Source: Methylotenera_A aquatica (GTDB lineage Bacteria > Pseudomonadota > Gammaproteobacteria > Burkholderiales > Methylophilaceae). From it: a stretch of 64,000 bases of DNA. Below are positions 36,311 through 44,256 of this stretch, in pieces. The DNA lies in NCBI GenBank assembly GCA_965601485.1, contig OZ271846.1:124001-188000 (forward strand). Reading direction: 5' to 3'. How positions within the stretch are numbered: position 1 is the first letter of the stretch; each line of letters opens with the position of its first letter. The notes below the pieces were generated by a model. The model saw only the letters and a list, made by a program, of their open reading frames with translations, searched no databases and was not told the DNA's origin. The position numbers and the translations under genes were made by a program.

Positions 36311-37147
36311 TTACTTAATATTTAAATTACCCACAATTTTTGAAATAGTACCGGCTTGATTCAATGTGTAAAAATGTAAGCTAGGTACACCACAAGTAAG
36401 TAATCTTTCACACAACTCGCTCACCACATCTACTCCCAATGCGCGTAACGATGGCATATCATCCGCATAAGCTTCCAACCTTAAACGCAACCAACGTGGT
36501 ATCTCAGCACCACAAACGCCTGAAAATCGGGCTAATTGAGTGTAGTTGTATATTGGCATAATGCCTGGCACAATCGGAATCGTAATGGCATCTGCTAGAC
36601 AGTTATCCACAAAGCTAAAATAGGCATCCGCATTATAAAAGTATTGTGTAATAGCGGAATCGGCACCTGCTTCAACTTTGCGCTTGAAGTTGGCCATATC
36701 CTTTGCCGCAGATAGCGCCTCTGGGTGAAACTCAGGGTAGGCAGCCACTTCTAAATGAAACCAGTCACCTGTTTCTTGGCGGATAAAGTTCACAAGCTCG
36801 TTAGCATGTTTAAAATCGCCCACACTCACTTCGCCGGACGGTACATCGCCGCGCAAAGCAACTAAGCGCTTAATGCCTTTGGCTTGGTAAGCCAATAACA
36901 GTTCGCGAATTTCTTCTTTGCTAGATGATATACAAGAAATATGAGGTGCTGCTTGGTAGCCTTCATCTTGAATTTCAAACACGGTTTCTCTGGTGCGGTC
37001 AGTGGTAGAGCCGCCAGCACCAAAAGTCACCGAAAAAAACTCAGGCTTATATTGCGCTAGCTGTGAACGTGTTTCGCGTAAATTGGCTATACCATCTACC
37101 GTTTTTGGCGGAAAAAACTCAAAACTTAAAGGAATTTCTGGCTTCAT
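36311..37147 (-). CDS. metF: 5,10-methylenetetrahydrofolate reductase MetF
   Basis: The 278-residue flavoprotein has the MTHFR barrel: SFEFFPPKT near the start, VTFGAGGSTTDRT, LVALRGDVPSG, GADSAITQYFYNAD and VPGIMPIYNY. It makes 5-methyl-THF, the methyl donor for methionine synthesis, and may matter in C1 metabolism. It is the last gene of the metK-ahcY-(holin-like)-metF series on the minus strand and is separated from the holin-like gene by six bases. Confidence 0.97.
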   Translation of the reverse strand: MKPEIPLSFEFFPPKTVDGIANLRETRSQLAQYKPEFFSVTFGAGGSTTDRTRETVFEIQDEGYQAAPHISCISSSKEEIRELLLAYQAKGIKRLVALRGDVPSGEVSVGDFKHANELVNFIRQETGDWFHLEVAAYPEFHPEALSAAKDMANFKRKVEAGADSAITQYFYNADAYFSFVDNCLADAITIPIVPGIMPIYNYTQLARFSGVCGAEIPRWLRLRLEAYADDMPSLRALGVDVVSELCERLLTCGVPSLHFYTLNQAGTISKIVGNLNIK

Positions 37148-37153
37148 TTTTTC

Positions 37154-37501
37154 TTAATCTTTTTGATCCGACACAATTGCGCTTAATAACCATGAAATAA
37201 TGCTGTAAAAAATCGCCCCAATAATGCCTGCGCTAATTGTTTTGACATCAAAACCTTGTAAGAAATAACCTGCTAACCAAAATAGCAGGCCATTAATCAC
37301 AAATATAAATAATCCCAGCGTAATAATGGTCACTGGTAGCGTGAGTATTAATAAAATGGGTTTAATTAATATATTAGCCAAACCAATAACTGCAGCTGCA
37401 ATTAAGGCTGACATAAAACTTGACACATGAATCTCAGGTACTAGATACGCCACAGCCAATAAAGCCAGTGCGCTTAACATCCATCCAATCAATAATCTCA
37501 T
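37154..37501 (-). CDS. Phage holin family 4 / YvlD-like membrane protein
   Basis: The 115-residue protein consists almost entirely of four hydrophobic helices and includes GLANILIKPILLILTLPVTIITLGLF, whose Asn/Lys-Pro spacing is typical of the phage-holin-4-2 (YvlD) family. Despite the family name it is a chromosomal membrane protein of unknown function that sits between ahcY and metF in many betaproteobacteria, as here. It is not evidence of a prophage. Confidence 0.88.
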   Translation of the reverse strand: MRLLIGWMLSALALLAVAYLVPEIHVSSFMSALIAAAVIGLANILIKPILLILTLPVTIITLGLFIFVINGLLFWLAGYFLQGFDVKTISAGIIGAIFYSIISWLLSAIVSDQKD

Positions 37502-37537
37502 GTGCCAGCTTCTAAGTCTTAATAATTTTAATCAAAA

Positions 37538-38953
37538 TTAATAACGATAAGTTTCTGGTTTAAACGGGCCATCTTGTGACACGCCAATATAAGCCGCTTG
37601 CTTTTCAGATAAACGTGTCAATTGTGCGTTTAATTTTTTCAATTGTAATACCGCGACTTTTTCATCTAAGTGTTTTGGCAACACATAAACGCCTACTGGG
37701 TAATCGGCTTGGCGTGTAAATAACTCAATTTGCGCAATAGTTTGATTGGCAAAGCTGGAGCTCATCACATAGCTTGGGTGGCCAGTACCGCAACCTAAAT
37801 TAACCAAGCGGCCTTTGGCTAAAAGAATAATCTTTTTACCATTTGGAAAAATTACATGATCGACTTGTGGCTTGATTTCATCCCACTCATATTTTTCAAG
37901 TGAAACAACGTCAATTTCGTTATCAAAATGGCCGATATTACACACAATAGCTTGGTCTTTCATTTTTGCCATATGGTCGTGCGAAATCACGTGGTAATTG
38001 CCTGTAGCCGTTACAAAAATATCCGCATGTTCAGCGGCATAATCCATCGTAACAACGCGGAAGCCTTCCATTGCTGCTTGCAAAGCACAGATTGGGTCAA
38101 TTTCGGTTACCCAAACTTGAGCAGATAAGGCGCGTAATGCTTGTGCAGAACCTTTACCCACATCTCCGTAGCCAGCAACCACGGCCACTTTACCTGCAAT
38201 CATCACATCGGTTGCGCGTTTAATTGCATCTACCAATGATTCACGGCATCCGTATAAATTATCAAATTTTGATTTGGTGACAGAATCATTTACGTTGATT
38301 GCTGGGAAAGCTAATTTGCCTTCTTTATGCATTTGATGCAAGCGATGTACGCCAGTAGTAGTTTCTTCTGTTACGCCGATAATTTTGCTTAAGCGGGTTG
38401 AATACCAAGTAGGATCTGTTTTTAGTTTGGCTTTAATCGCATCAAATAAACAGATTTCTTCTTCTGAAGTCGGGTTGGCCACAATTGATAAATCTTTTTC
38501 AGCTCGCGTACCAAGATGCAATAGCAATGTCGCATCGCCGCCATCATCCAAAATCATGTTTGTGTAGCCACCATCCGCCCATTCAAAAATCCTGTGAGTG
38601 TAATCCCAATAGTCGGTCAATGTTTCGCCTTTAATGGCGAAAACTGGTGTACCGCCAGCTGCAATCGCCGCCGCCGCATGGTCTTGTGTAGAGTAGATAT
38701 TGCATGATGCCCATCGTACCTCTGCGCCTAAATCTTTTAGCGTTTCAATCAGCACAGCAGTTTGAATGGTCATGTGCAGTGAGCCAGTAATGCGAGCGCC
38801 TTTTAAAGGCTGAGCTAATGCAAACTCTTCACGAATCGCCATCAAGCCAGGCATTTCGGTTTCGGCAATAGCAATTTCTTTGCGGCCAAAAGTAGCTAAA
38901 TTAATATCAGCAACAATGTAATCTTTGAATGTTAAATCAGTCACGGTATTCAT
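37538..38953 (-). CDS. ahcY: Adenosylhomocysteinase (S-adenosylhomocysteine hydrolase)
   Basis: The 471-residue enzyme has the SAHH motifs: SLHMTIQTAVLIETL near the N-terminus, the NAD-binding VVAGYGDVGKGSAQALRA, VTATGNYHVISHDHM and a C-terminal KPETYRY that inserts in the partner subunit's NAD site. It splits S-adenosylhomocysteine to homocysteine and adenosine, relieving inhibition of methyltransferases. A ribosome site AAGGAAAAACG precedes the ATG. An SAH riboswitch lies about 90-215 bases upstream, so expression should rise when its substrate accumulates. Confidence 0.98.
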   Translation of the reverse strand: MNTVTDLTFKDYIVADINLATFGRKEIAIAETEMPGLMAIREEFALAQPLKGARITGSLHMTIQTAVLIETLKDLGAEVRWASCNIYSTQDHAAAAIAAGGTPVFAIKGETLTDYWDYTHRIFEWADGGYTNMILDDGGDATLLLHLGTRAEKDLSIVANPTSEEEICLFDAIKAKLKTDPTWYSTRLSKIIGVTEETTTGVHRLHQMHKEGKLAFPAINVNDSVTKSKFDNLYGCRESLVDAIKRATDVMIAGKVAVVAGYGDVGKGSAQALRALSAQVWVTEIDPICALQAAMEGFRVVTMDYAAEHADIFVTATGNYHVISHDHMAKMKDQAIVCNIGHFDNEIDVVSLEKYEWDEIKPQVDHVIFPNGKKIILLAKGRLVNLGCGTGHPSYVMSSSFANQTIAQIELFTRQADYPVGVYVLPKHLDEKVAVLQLKKLNAQLTRLSEKQAAYIGVSQDGPFKPETYRY

Positions 38954-39045
38954 CGTTTTTCCTTAAACAATAATGAAGTTAGGTGACCAGAGGGGATGAA
39001 TTGAGAGAGACATTAACCTTGCCCACCTGCATCCCGTGTCTGGCA

Positions 39046-39167
39046 CGGTTAGGTGAACGCCGTTTACAATAATGATGATAATTTCACCAATATTGCTAAC
39101 CGAGCCTAGGGTTTACATCGTTTTGAGTTAACAAAACCAATATAACCTCGCAACGTTCCTCGGTTAA
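39046..39167 (-). promoter_or_regulatory. S-adenosylhomocysteine (SAH) riboswitch upstream of ahcY
   Basis: On the minus strand the leader contains, in order, the conserved SAH aptamer blocks: CCGAGGAACGTTGCGAGG, then CCTAGGCTCGG closing the first stem (CCGAG with CTCGG), and AACGGCGTTCACC, whose GGCGTTC can pair back with the GAACGTT block to form the pseudoknot. This is the element found before ahcY in beta- and gammaproteobacteria, where SAH binding turns expression on. The loop between the first two blocks is longer and AT-richer than in high-GC species. Assignment rests on motif order and pairing. Confidence 0.88.
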
Positions 39168-39237
39168 GAATTACTAAAAACGGGATTATAATGAAATCAT
39201 GGTTTTTGTAAAGCCATGATTTCATTAAATAATACTA

Positions 39238-40401
39238 CTATAAGCCAGCAGCTGCTTTTAATGACGCTGCTCTATCAATCGCTTCCCAAGTAAACTCAGG
39301 CTCATCACGGCCAAAGTGACCGTAAGCTGCTGTTTTTGTGTAAATTGGGCGTAATAAGTTCAACATTTTTACAATCCCTTTTGGTCGCAGGTCAAAATGT
39401 TCACGAACCAACTGGGTTAAGACTTCATTCGACACTTTACCTGTGCCATACGTTTCAACCATTACAGAAGTCGGTTGCGCCACTCCAATAGCGTAACTCA
39501 CTTGCACTAAACAACGCGATGCTAAACCAGCAGCCACAATATTTTTGGCCACATATCGACCAGCATAAGCGGCGCTGCGGTCAACTTTTGAAGGGTCTTT
39601 ACCTGAAAACGCACCGCCGCCATGAGGGGCTGCACCGCCGTAGGTATCCACAATAATTTTACGTCCTGTTAAGCCGCAATCGCCTTGTGGGCCGCCGATT
39701 ACAAAGCGACCAGTCGGATTCACTAGAAACTTGATGTCACTTTTTATTAATTCTTTTGGCAACATTGGTTTAATAATTTCCTCAATGGTTGCTTCGCGGA
39801 TATCTTCTAAGCTGATATCCGGTGAGTGTTGCGTTGAAACCAAAACCGTATCAATTTTGTATGGCTTGCCATCCAGATATTGCACGGTCACTTGACTTTT
39901 AGCGTCTGGGCGCAACCATGGCAAGCGGCCATCTTTACGCAACGCCGCTTGGCGCTCCATTAATCGGTGACTTAGCCAAATAGGCAATGGCATTAATTGC
40001 GGCGTTTCATCCACAGCATAACCAAACATCAAGCCTTGATCGCCTGCGCCTTGGTCTAGTGGGTCATCTTGAGCGCCATCTACACCTTGTGCAATGTCTG
40101 GCGATTGCTTGTCGTAAGCCACTAATACCGCACAGCCTTTATAGTCGATGCCGTATTCTGTATTATCATAACCAATGCGTTTAATCGCATCACGAGCGAC
40201 TTTAATATAATCCACATTAGCTGTTGTAGTAATTTCGCCAGCCAGTACAACTAAGCCAGTATTGGCTAGGGTTTCGGCGGCAACACGTGCGGATGGATCT
40301 TGCTCTAATATAGCATCTAAAATACTGTCGGATACTTGGTCTGCTAGCTTATCTGGATGACCTTCAGAAACTGATTCTGAAGTAAAAAGGTATTCATTCA
40401 T
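39238..40401 (-). CDS. metK: S-adenosylmethionine synthase MetK
   Basis: The 387-residue protein has the methionine adenosyltransferase signatures FTSESVSEGHPDKLADQ, DQGLMFGYA, and the P-loop-like GGGAFSGKDPSKVDRSAAY. It makes SAM from methionine and ATP. The ATG at 40401 (MNEYLFTSES) is the family start; the frame is open for 14 more codons upstream without similarity. It precedes ahcY on the same strand, so methyl donor synthesis and by-product removal are encoded together. Confidence 0.98.
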   Translation of the reverse strand: MNEYLFTSESVSEGHPDKLADQVSDSILDAILEQDPSARVAAETLANTGLVVLAGEITTTANVDYIKVARDAIKRIGYDNTEYGIDYKGCAVLVAYDKQSPDIAQGVDGAQDDPLDQGAGDQGLMFGYAVDETPQLMPLPIWLSHRLMERQAALRKDGRLPWLRPDAKSQVTVQYLDGKPYKIDTVLVSTQHSPDISLEDIREATIEEIIKPMLPKELIKSDIKFLVNPTGRFVIGGPQGDCGLTGRKIIVDTYGGAAPHGGGAFSGKDPSKVDRSAAYAGRYVAKNIVAAGLASRCLVQVSYAIGVAQPTSVMVETYGTGKVSNEVLTQLVREHFDLRPKGIVKMLNLLRPIYTKTAAYGHFGRDEPEFTWEAIDRAASLKAAAGL

Positions 40402-40559
40402 TATGCGCCTTGAAAACTTTAAGTTTAAAAAAAGAGAAAACAATATCGACTAAAGGCTAAAGCAAATATTGTTAATCACTGTTGAGTTCGAGATTGTACA
40501 TGGTTAAGCACTTGTAAACACTCAAATTTGGTAGAATACATTAATTTATTGAGGTAAGA

Positions 40560-41390
40560 ATGCAGCTAAAGTTCACAAAAATGCAGGGCGCGGGTAATGA
40601 TTTCGTCGTGATTGACGCTTATTCAGAAAATATTGTGTTAAATACAAATCAAATTAAAACAATCGCTGACCGCTACTTCGGTGTTGGGTGCGATCAATTA
40701 TTGATGGTTGAAAAAAGTACATTAAATGGCGTGGATTTTAAATACCGGATTTTTAATGCGGATGGCGGGGAGGTAGAGCAGTGCGGCAATGGCGCCCGTT
40801 GCTTTGCACGATTTGTTGCAGAAAAAGGTTTAACTGATAAATATGAAATCAGTGTAGAAACCGCTAGTGGCTTAATTGTATTGCAGCTAAAGGCAGATGG
40901 CCAGGTTACTGTAAATATGGGTGCACCAATTTTTGAGCCAGAACGTATTCCGTTTTCTGCGGCCAATCGGCAAGAGCAATATCCTTTGCAATTACAGGCA
41001 GAAACCATAACAATTTTTGTAGTTTCAATTGGTAACCCCCATGCCGTAACGGTTGTGGATAACACGGAGCTAGCAAAAGTTGAGATACTTGGACCGCAAA
41101 TTGAATCGCATATCGATTTTCCACAACGCGTAAATGCAGGCTTTATGCAAGTTTTGAATTCGCATGAAATTAAACTGCGCGTGTATGAGCGTGGTAGCGG
41201 CGAAACGCTGTCTTGCGGCACGGGGGCTTGTGCGGCAGCTGTAAGCGGCATTGCTTTGGGGCTTTTGAAGTCGCCTGTTTTAGTCAACACACGCGGCGGC
41301 AAATTAAGTATTGCTTGGGCAGGGGAGACGACGCCAGTAATGATGACAGGCCCAGCTGAATTTGTCTTTGAAGGCCAGCTTGAAATTTAA
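40560..41390 (+). CDS. dapF: Diaminopimelate epimerase
   Basis: This 276-residue enzyme has both catalytic cysteines in their conserved settings, QCGNGARCFARF and LSCGTGACAAAV, and the start KFTKMQGAGNDFVVID. It interconverts LL- and meso-diaminopimelate for lysine and peptidoglycan. AGGTAAG precedes the ATG. It heads dapF-DUF484-xerC, a very widespread proteobacterial order. Confidence 0.98.
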   Translation: MQLKFTKMQGAGNDFVVIDAYSENIVLNTNQIKTIADRYFGVGCDQLLMVEKSTLNGVDFKYRIFNADGGEVEQCGNGARCFARFVAEKGLTDKYEISVETASGLIVLQLKADGQVTVNMGAPIFEPERIPFSAANRQEQYPLQLQAETITIFVVSIGNPHAVTVVDNTELAKVEILGPQIESHIDFPQRVNAGFMQVLNSHEIKLRVYERGSGETLSCGTGACAAAVSGIALGLLKSPVLVNTRGGKLSIAWAGETTPVMMTGPAEFVFEGQLEI

Positions 41391-41414
41391 TAATCTAATT
41401 ATTTAGGGAAAAAC

Positions 41415-42092
41415 ATGTCGGAAGTAATCGAGTTAGCAGAAATTAAAACCTATTTAAAAAATCATCCTGAGTTTTTTGAAGAAAATGCCGCCTTGTTGGC
41501 AGATATTCACCTGCCAAGCCCGCACGGTGGTGGGACTATTTCATTGGCAGAGCGCCAACAATTAGCGCAACGCGATAAAATTACCGCACTTGAAAGCCGC
41601 TTTGCTGAGTTGGTGTTGCATGCACAGCAAAATGACAGCACAGCCAATAAAATGCATATTTTTGATTTGAAGTTGCATCAAGCTAAAAGTTTTGACGCGA
41701 TTGAGCAATTAATTAGCCATGATTTGCCCGAAATGTTTGATTTAAGTGATACTTGCTTGCGCATTTGGGTGCAACCGTCAGAGCAATCTAGCCAAGCTAA
41801 TTTAGTATTTAGTGAAACTCCTGAAGCAATTAAAACGTGGTTTAATTCACGCAAGCAAGCTTATTGCGGTAAGCCACCCGCCATTGTTGGTGAGGATTGG
41901 TTTATAGAGCCAGCAGCATCCTTGGCCATTATCGGGCTGCACCATGCAGGCCAATATCAACCTAGCTTATTTGGATTTTTAGCGTTAGCCAGCGATAGTG
42001 ACAATCGCTTTTATGAGGAAATGGGCACTGACTTTTTAAATAAAATGGGTGAGCTCATTAGTGCTGCATTATCTCGCCATTTAACGCTTTAA
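41415..42092 (+). CDS. DUF484 family protein
   Basis: The 225-residue protein starts with the DUF484 pattern IKTYLKNHPEFFEENAALLADIHLPSPHGGGTISLAERQ, followed by a coiled segment and a GAF-like domain. Function is unknown. It lies 24 bases after dapF and 32 bases before xerC, the conserved place for this family. A leading AGGGAAA ribosome site supports the ATG. Confidence 0.93.
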   Translation: MSEVIELAEIKTYLKNHPEFFEENAALLADIHLPSPHGGGTISLAERQQLAQRDKITALESRFAELVLHAQQNDSTANKMHIFDLKLHQAKSFDAIEQLISHDLPEMFDLSDTCLRIWVQPSEQSSQANLVFSETPEAIKTWFNSRKQAYCGKPPAIVGEDWFIEPAASLAIIGLHHAGQYQPSLFGFLALASDSDNRFYEEMGTDFLNKMGELISAALSRHLTL

Positions 42093-42124
42093 AAATCACC
42101 AAATTAGGCTACCAAAAAAACCTT

Positions 42125-43045
42125 ATGTCAGCCGATCATTCACCAGATGATTTAATTGCTAAGTATCTGGAGTTTTTAAGTTTTGAACGCCGTTTAAGCC
42201 CATTAACTTGCCAGCATTACTCTAGGGATTTATCGCAGCTTGTGCAATTAAGCGATAAGACAAGTTTAAATGAGCTACAAAATAGCCACATTAGGCGTTT
42301 TGTAGCGGGTCTTCATGGCAAAGGTTTGGGTGGAAAAAGCATTGCGCGTTTATTATCCTGCTGGCGCGGCTTTTTTAATTTCTTGATTCAGAAACATAGC
42401 TATACACAAAATCCCGTATTAGGTTTGCGCGCCCCCAAATCAGCACAAACGCTACCTAATGTACTATCAATAGAGCAGACGATTATGCTGGTTGATATTG
42501 GTGAAGATGATTTACTAAGTGTGCGCGACCATGCTATTTTGGAATTGTTTTATTCGTCAGGCTTGCGTTTAAGTGAGTTGATTAATTTGAATATGGGTGC
42601 GCTGGATTTTACCGAAGGTACAGTAACCGTCACGGGTAAAGGCAATAAAACACGTATCGTGCCACTGGGCGAATTTGCTATAAAAGCCATTCGGCAATGG
42701 ATTAGCATGCGCCCAGATGACGCATCACTAACTATTAATCAGCAAGATAAGCCCGTATTTGTTGGCAAACAGGGTAAGCGAATCACCGCCAGAAACGTGC
42801 AATATCGCATTAAAGAATGGGCAATTAAGCAAGGCATCCATACTTCTGTGCATCCACATATGTTGCGGCATAGCTTTGCGTCGCATGTGTTGCAATCCAG
42901 CGGCGATTTGCGTGCGGTGCAAGAGATGCTGGGCCATGCCAATATAAGTACCACGCAGGTGTATACCCATTTAGATTTTCAGCATTTGAGTAAAGTGTAT
43001 GATGCTGCACATCCTAGGGCTAAAAAATCTGTCGTTAAAATATAA
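42125..43045 (+). CDS. xerC: Tyrosine recombinase XerC
   Basis: The 306-residue recombinase has the N-terminal SAM-like core-binding domain and the catalytic domain with all active residues: Arg in SSGLRLSELI, Lys in GKGNKTRIVPLG, HxxR in HPHMLRHSFASHVL, His in LGHANISTTQVYTHLD and the nucleophile Tyr in the same segment. With XerD it resolves chromosome dimers at dif. Position after dapF-DUF484 and the length mark it as the housekeeping XerC, not a mobile-element integrase. Confidence 0.97.
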   Translation: MSADHSPDDLIAKYLEFLSFERRLSPLTCQHYSRDLSQLVQLSDKTSLNELQNSHIRRFVAGLHGKGLGGKSIARLLSCWRGFFNFLIQKHSYTQNPVLGLRAPKSAQTLPNVLSIEQTIMLVDIGEDDLLSVRDHAILELFYSSGLRLSELINLNMGALDFTEGTVTVTGKGNKTRIVPLGEFAIKAIRQWISMRPDDASLTINQQDKPVFVGKQGKRITARNVQYRIKEWAIKQGIHTSVHPHMLRHSFASHVLQSSGDLRAVQEMLGHANISTTQVYTHLDFQHLSKVYDAAHPRAKKSVVKI

Positions 43046-43194
43046 ACCCATTTGCAATTGGAGTTGTCTTAAATCGTTCGCTAATAAATTATTTATCGTT
43101 ATTGAATTTAAATTGATTTTTGCACCCTATATAATAGCTAGATGTGATAATAGATTTGATCACAGCCCTCCCATTAACATTGTTAGGAAATAAT

Positions 43195-43776
43195 ATGGAA
43201 CATACATTACCCGCACTACCGTACCCAAAAACGGCTCTAGCTCCGCATATTTCAGAAGAAACATTGGATTTTCATTATGGCAAACATCACCAAACGTATG
43301 TGACTAATTTAAACAACTTAATCAAAGGTACTGAGTTTGAAAATTTAAGCTTAGAAGAAATCATCAAAAAATCTTCTGCAGGCGTTTATAACAATTCAGC
43401 ACAAGTTTGGAATCACACATTTTTTTGGAACAGCATGAGGCCAAATGGCGGCGGCGCACCAATAGGTGAATTGGCTGATGCCATTAATGCAAAATGGGGC
43501 AGTTTTGATGAGTTTAAAAAAGCTTTTCAAGCATCAGCGGTTGGCAATTTTGGTTCTGGTTGGACATGGTTGGTGAAAAAAGCGGATGGTAGCGTAGATA
43601 TTGTGAATATGGGTGCTGCTGGCACACCAATCACCACTGGCGACAAAGCGTTACTAACGATTGATGTTTGGGAGCACGCTTATTACATCGATTACCGTAA
43701 TGCTCGTGCTAAGTTTGTTGAGGTGTTTTTGGCTTCATTAGCAAACTGGGATTTTGCCTCGGCAAATTTTGCTTAA
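43195..43776 (+). CDS. sodB: Iron superoxide dismutase
   Basis: The 193-residue protein has the Fe/Mn-SOD metal ligands: His in HYGKHHQTYV, His in VWNHTFFWNSM, and Asp and His in IDVWEHAYYIDY. The GGGAPIGELADAI and GNFGSGWTWLV segments favour the iron type. It removes superoxide in the cytoplasm. The ATG at 43195 after TTAGGAAA is the family start (MEHTLPALPY); an upstream open stretch from 43144 is not part of the protein. A strong terminator follows. Confidence 0.96.
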   Translation: MEHTLPALPYPKTALAPHISEETLDFHYGKHHQTYVTNLNNLIKGTEFENLSLEEIIKKSSAGVYNNSAQVWNHTFFWNSMRPNGGGAPIGELADAINAKWGSFDEFKKAFQASAVGNFGSGWTWLVKKADGSVDIVNMGAAGTPITTGDKALLTIDVWEHAYYIDYRNARAKFVEVFLASLANWDFASANFA

Positions 43777-43792
43777 GCATTAAATTTTATTT

Positions 43793-43820
43793 AAAAAAGG
43801 TCGCGTTAGCGGCCTTTTTG
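43793..43820 (+). terminator. Rho-independent terminator after sodB
   Basis: AAAAAAGGTCGC, a four-base loop GTTA, and GCGGCCTTTTT form a GC-rich stem flanked by an A-tract and a T-tract, starting 16 bases after the sodB stop. Confidence 0.85.
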
Positions 43821-43865
43821 GATTGGTTTGTTAAGAGTCGATAATTTCTGTTAAGATTTATCCCT

Positions 43866-44183
43866 ATGTTGCAACGTTTTTTTTTTCATTTTAGTTTAGT
43901 TATTTTATTTGCGTTTACGCAAATTGGCGTTGCCACACATGAAATAAGCCACTTATCTGATTTTACGCAACAAAATCAACAGACTAAACAAGATAAACAA
44001 GCACCTAATCATCAATGTGAGCAATGTGTTAGCCATGCTGATGTTGAAAGTGCTCTGGCTGCAAGTACTAGCATATTGGAGCTTAATCAGTGTTTTTCTG
44101 CCTCAGTTTCAGATACCTATTTTTCATTTTTTAATCTTCCTCATCGCGCCTATTCGGCGCGCGCACCACCTCATACGGCTTAA
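43866..44183 (+). CDS. Small secreted His/Cys-containing protein upstream of a ZnuD-like receptor
   Basis: I do not recognise a named family. The 105-residue product has a signal peptide (residues about 1-22, FFFHFSLVILFAFTQIGVAT), then HEISHLSD, a Gln/Lys-rich linker, and a compact HQCEQCVSHAD cluster with CxxC and several His that could bind metal. The C-terminus ends YSARAPPHTA, an ARAPP ending I associate with small proteins encoded near metal-related TonB receptors. The receptor gene starts 73 bases downstream on the same strand, so a role in periplasmic metal capture or sensing is plausible but unproven. Confidence 0.6.
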   Translation: MLQRFFFHFSLVILFAFTQIGVATHEISHLSDFTQQNQQTKQDKQAPNHQCEQCVSHADVESALAASTSILELNQCFSASVSDTYFSFFNLPHRAYSARAPPHTA

Positions 44184-44256
44184 ATTTAACTTTAATCAGC
44201 CAATAGCGTAGTCCGCTTATTGGCGTTTTTCGTGGTTTGCTTTTGAGGATTTCATC

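Noticed and set aside
37154..37501. Holin-family gene as a sign of a prophage
   Set aside because: The family is a widespread chromosomal membrane protein in this gene order and there are no other phage genes nearby.
40694..41302. Minus-strand open frame of 202 codons inside dapF
   Set aside because: Shadow of dapF; no independent start signal or family motif.
42125..43045. Tyrosine recombinase as an integrase of a mobile element
   Set aside because: Length, position after dapF-DUF484 and motifs identify the housekeeping XerC; no attachment repeats or cargo were seen.
43821..44256. Search for a Zur-type operator before the ZnuD-like receptor
   Set aside because: No palindrome of the expected form (TATAWTATA-like core with flanking symmetry) was found by eye, so none is reported.
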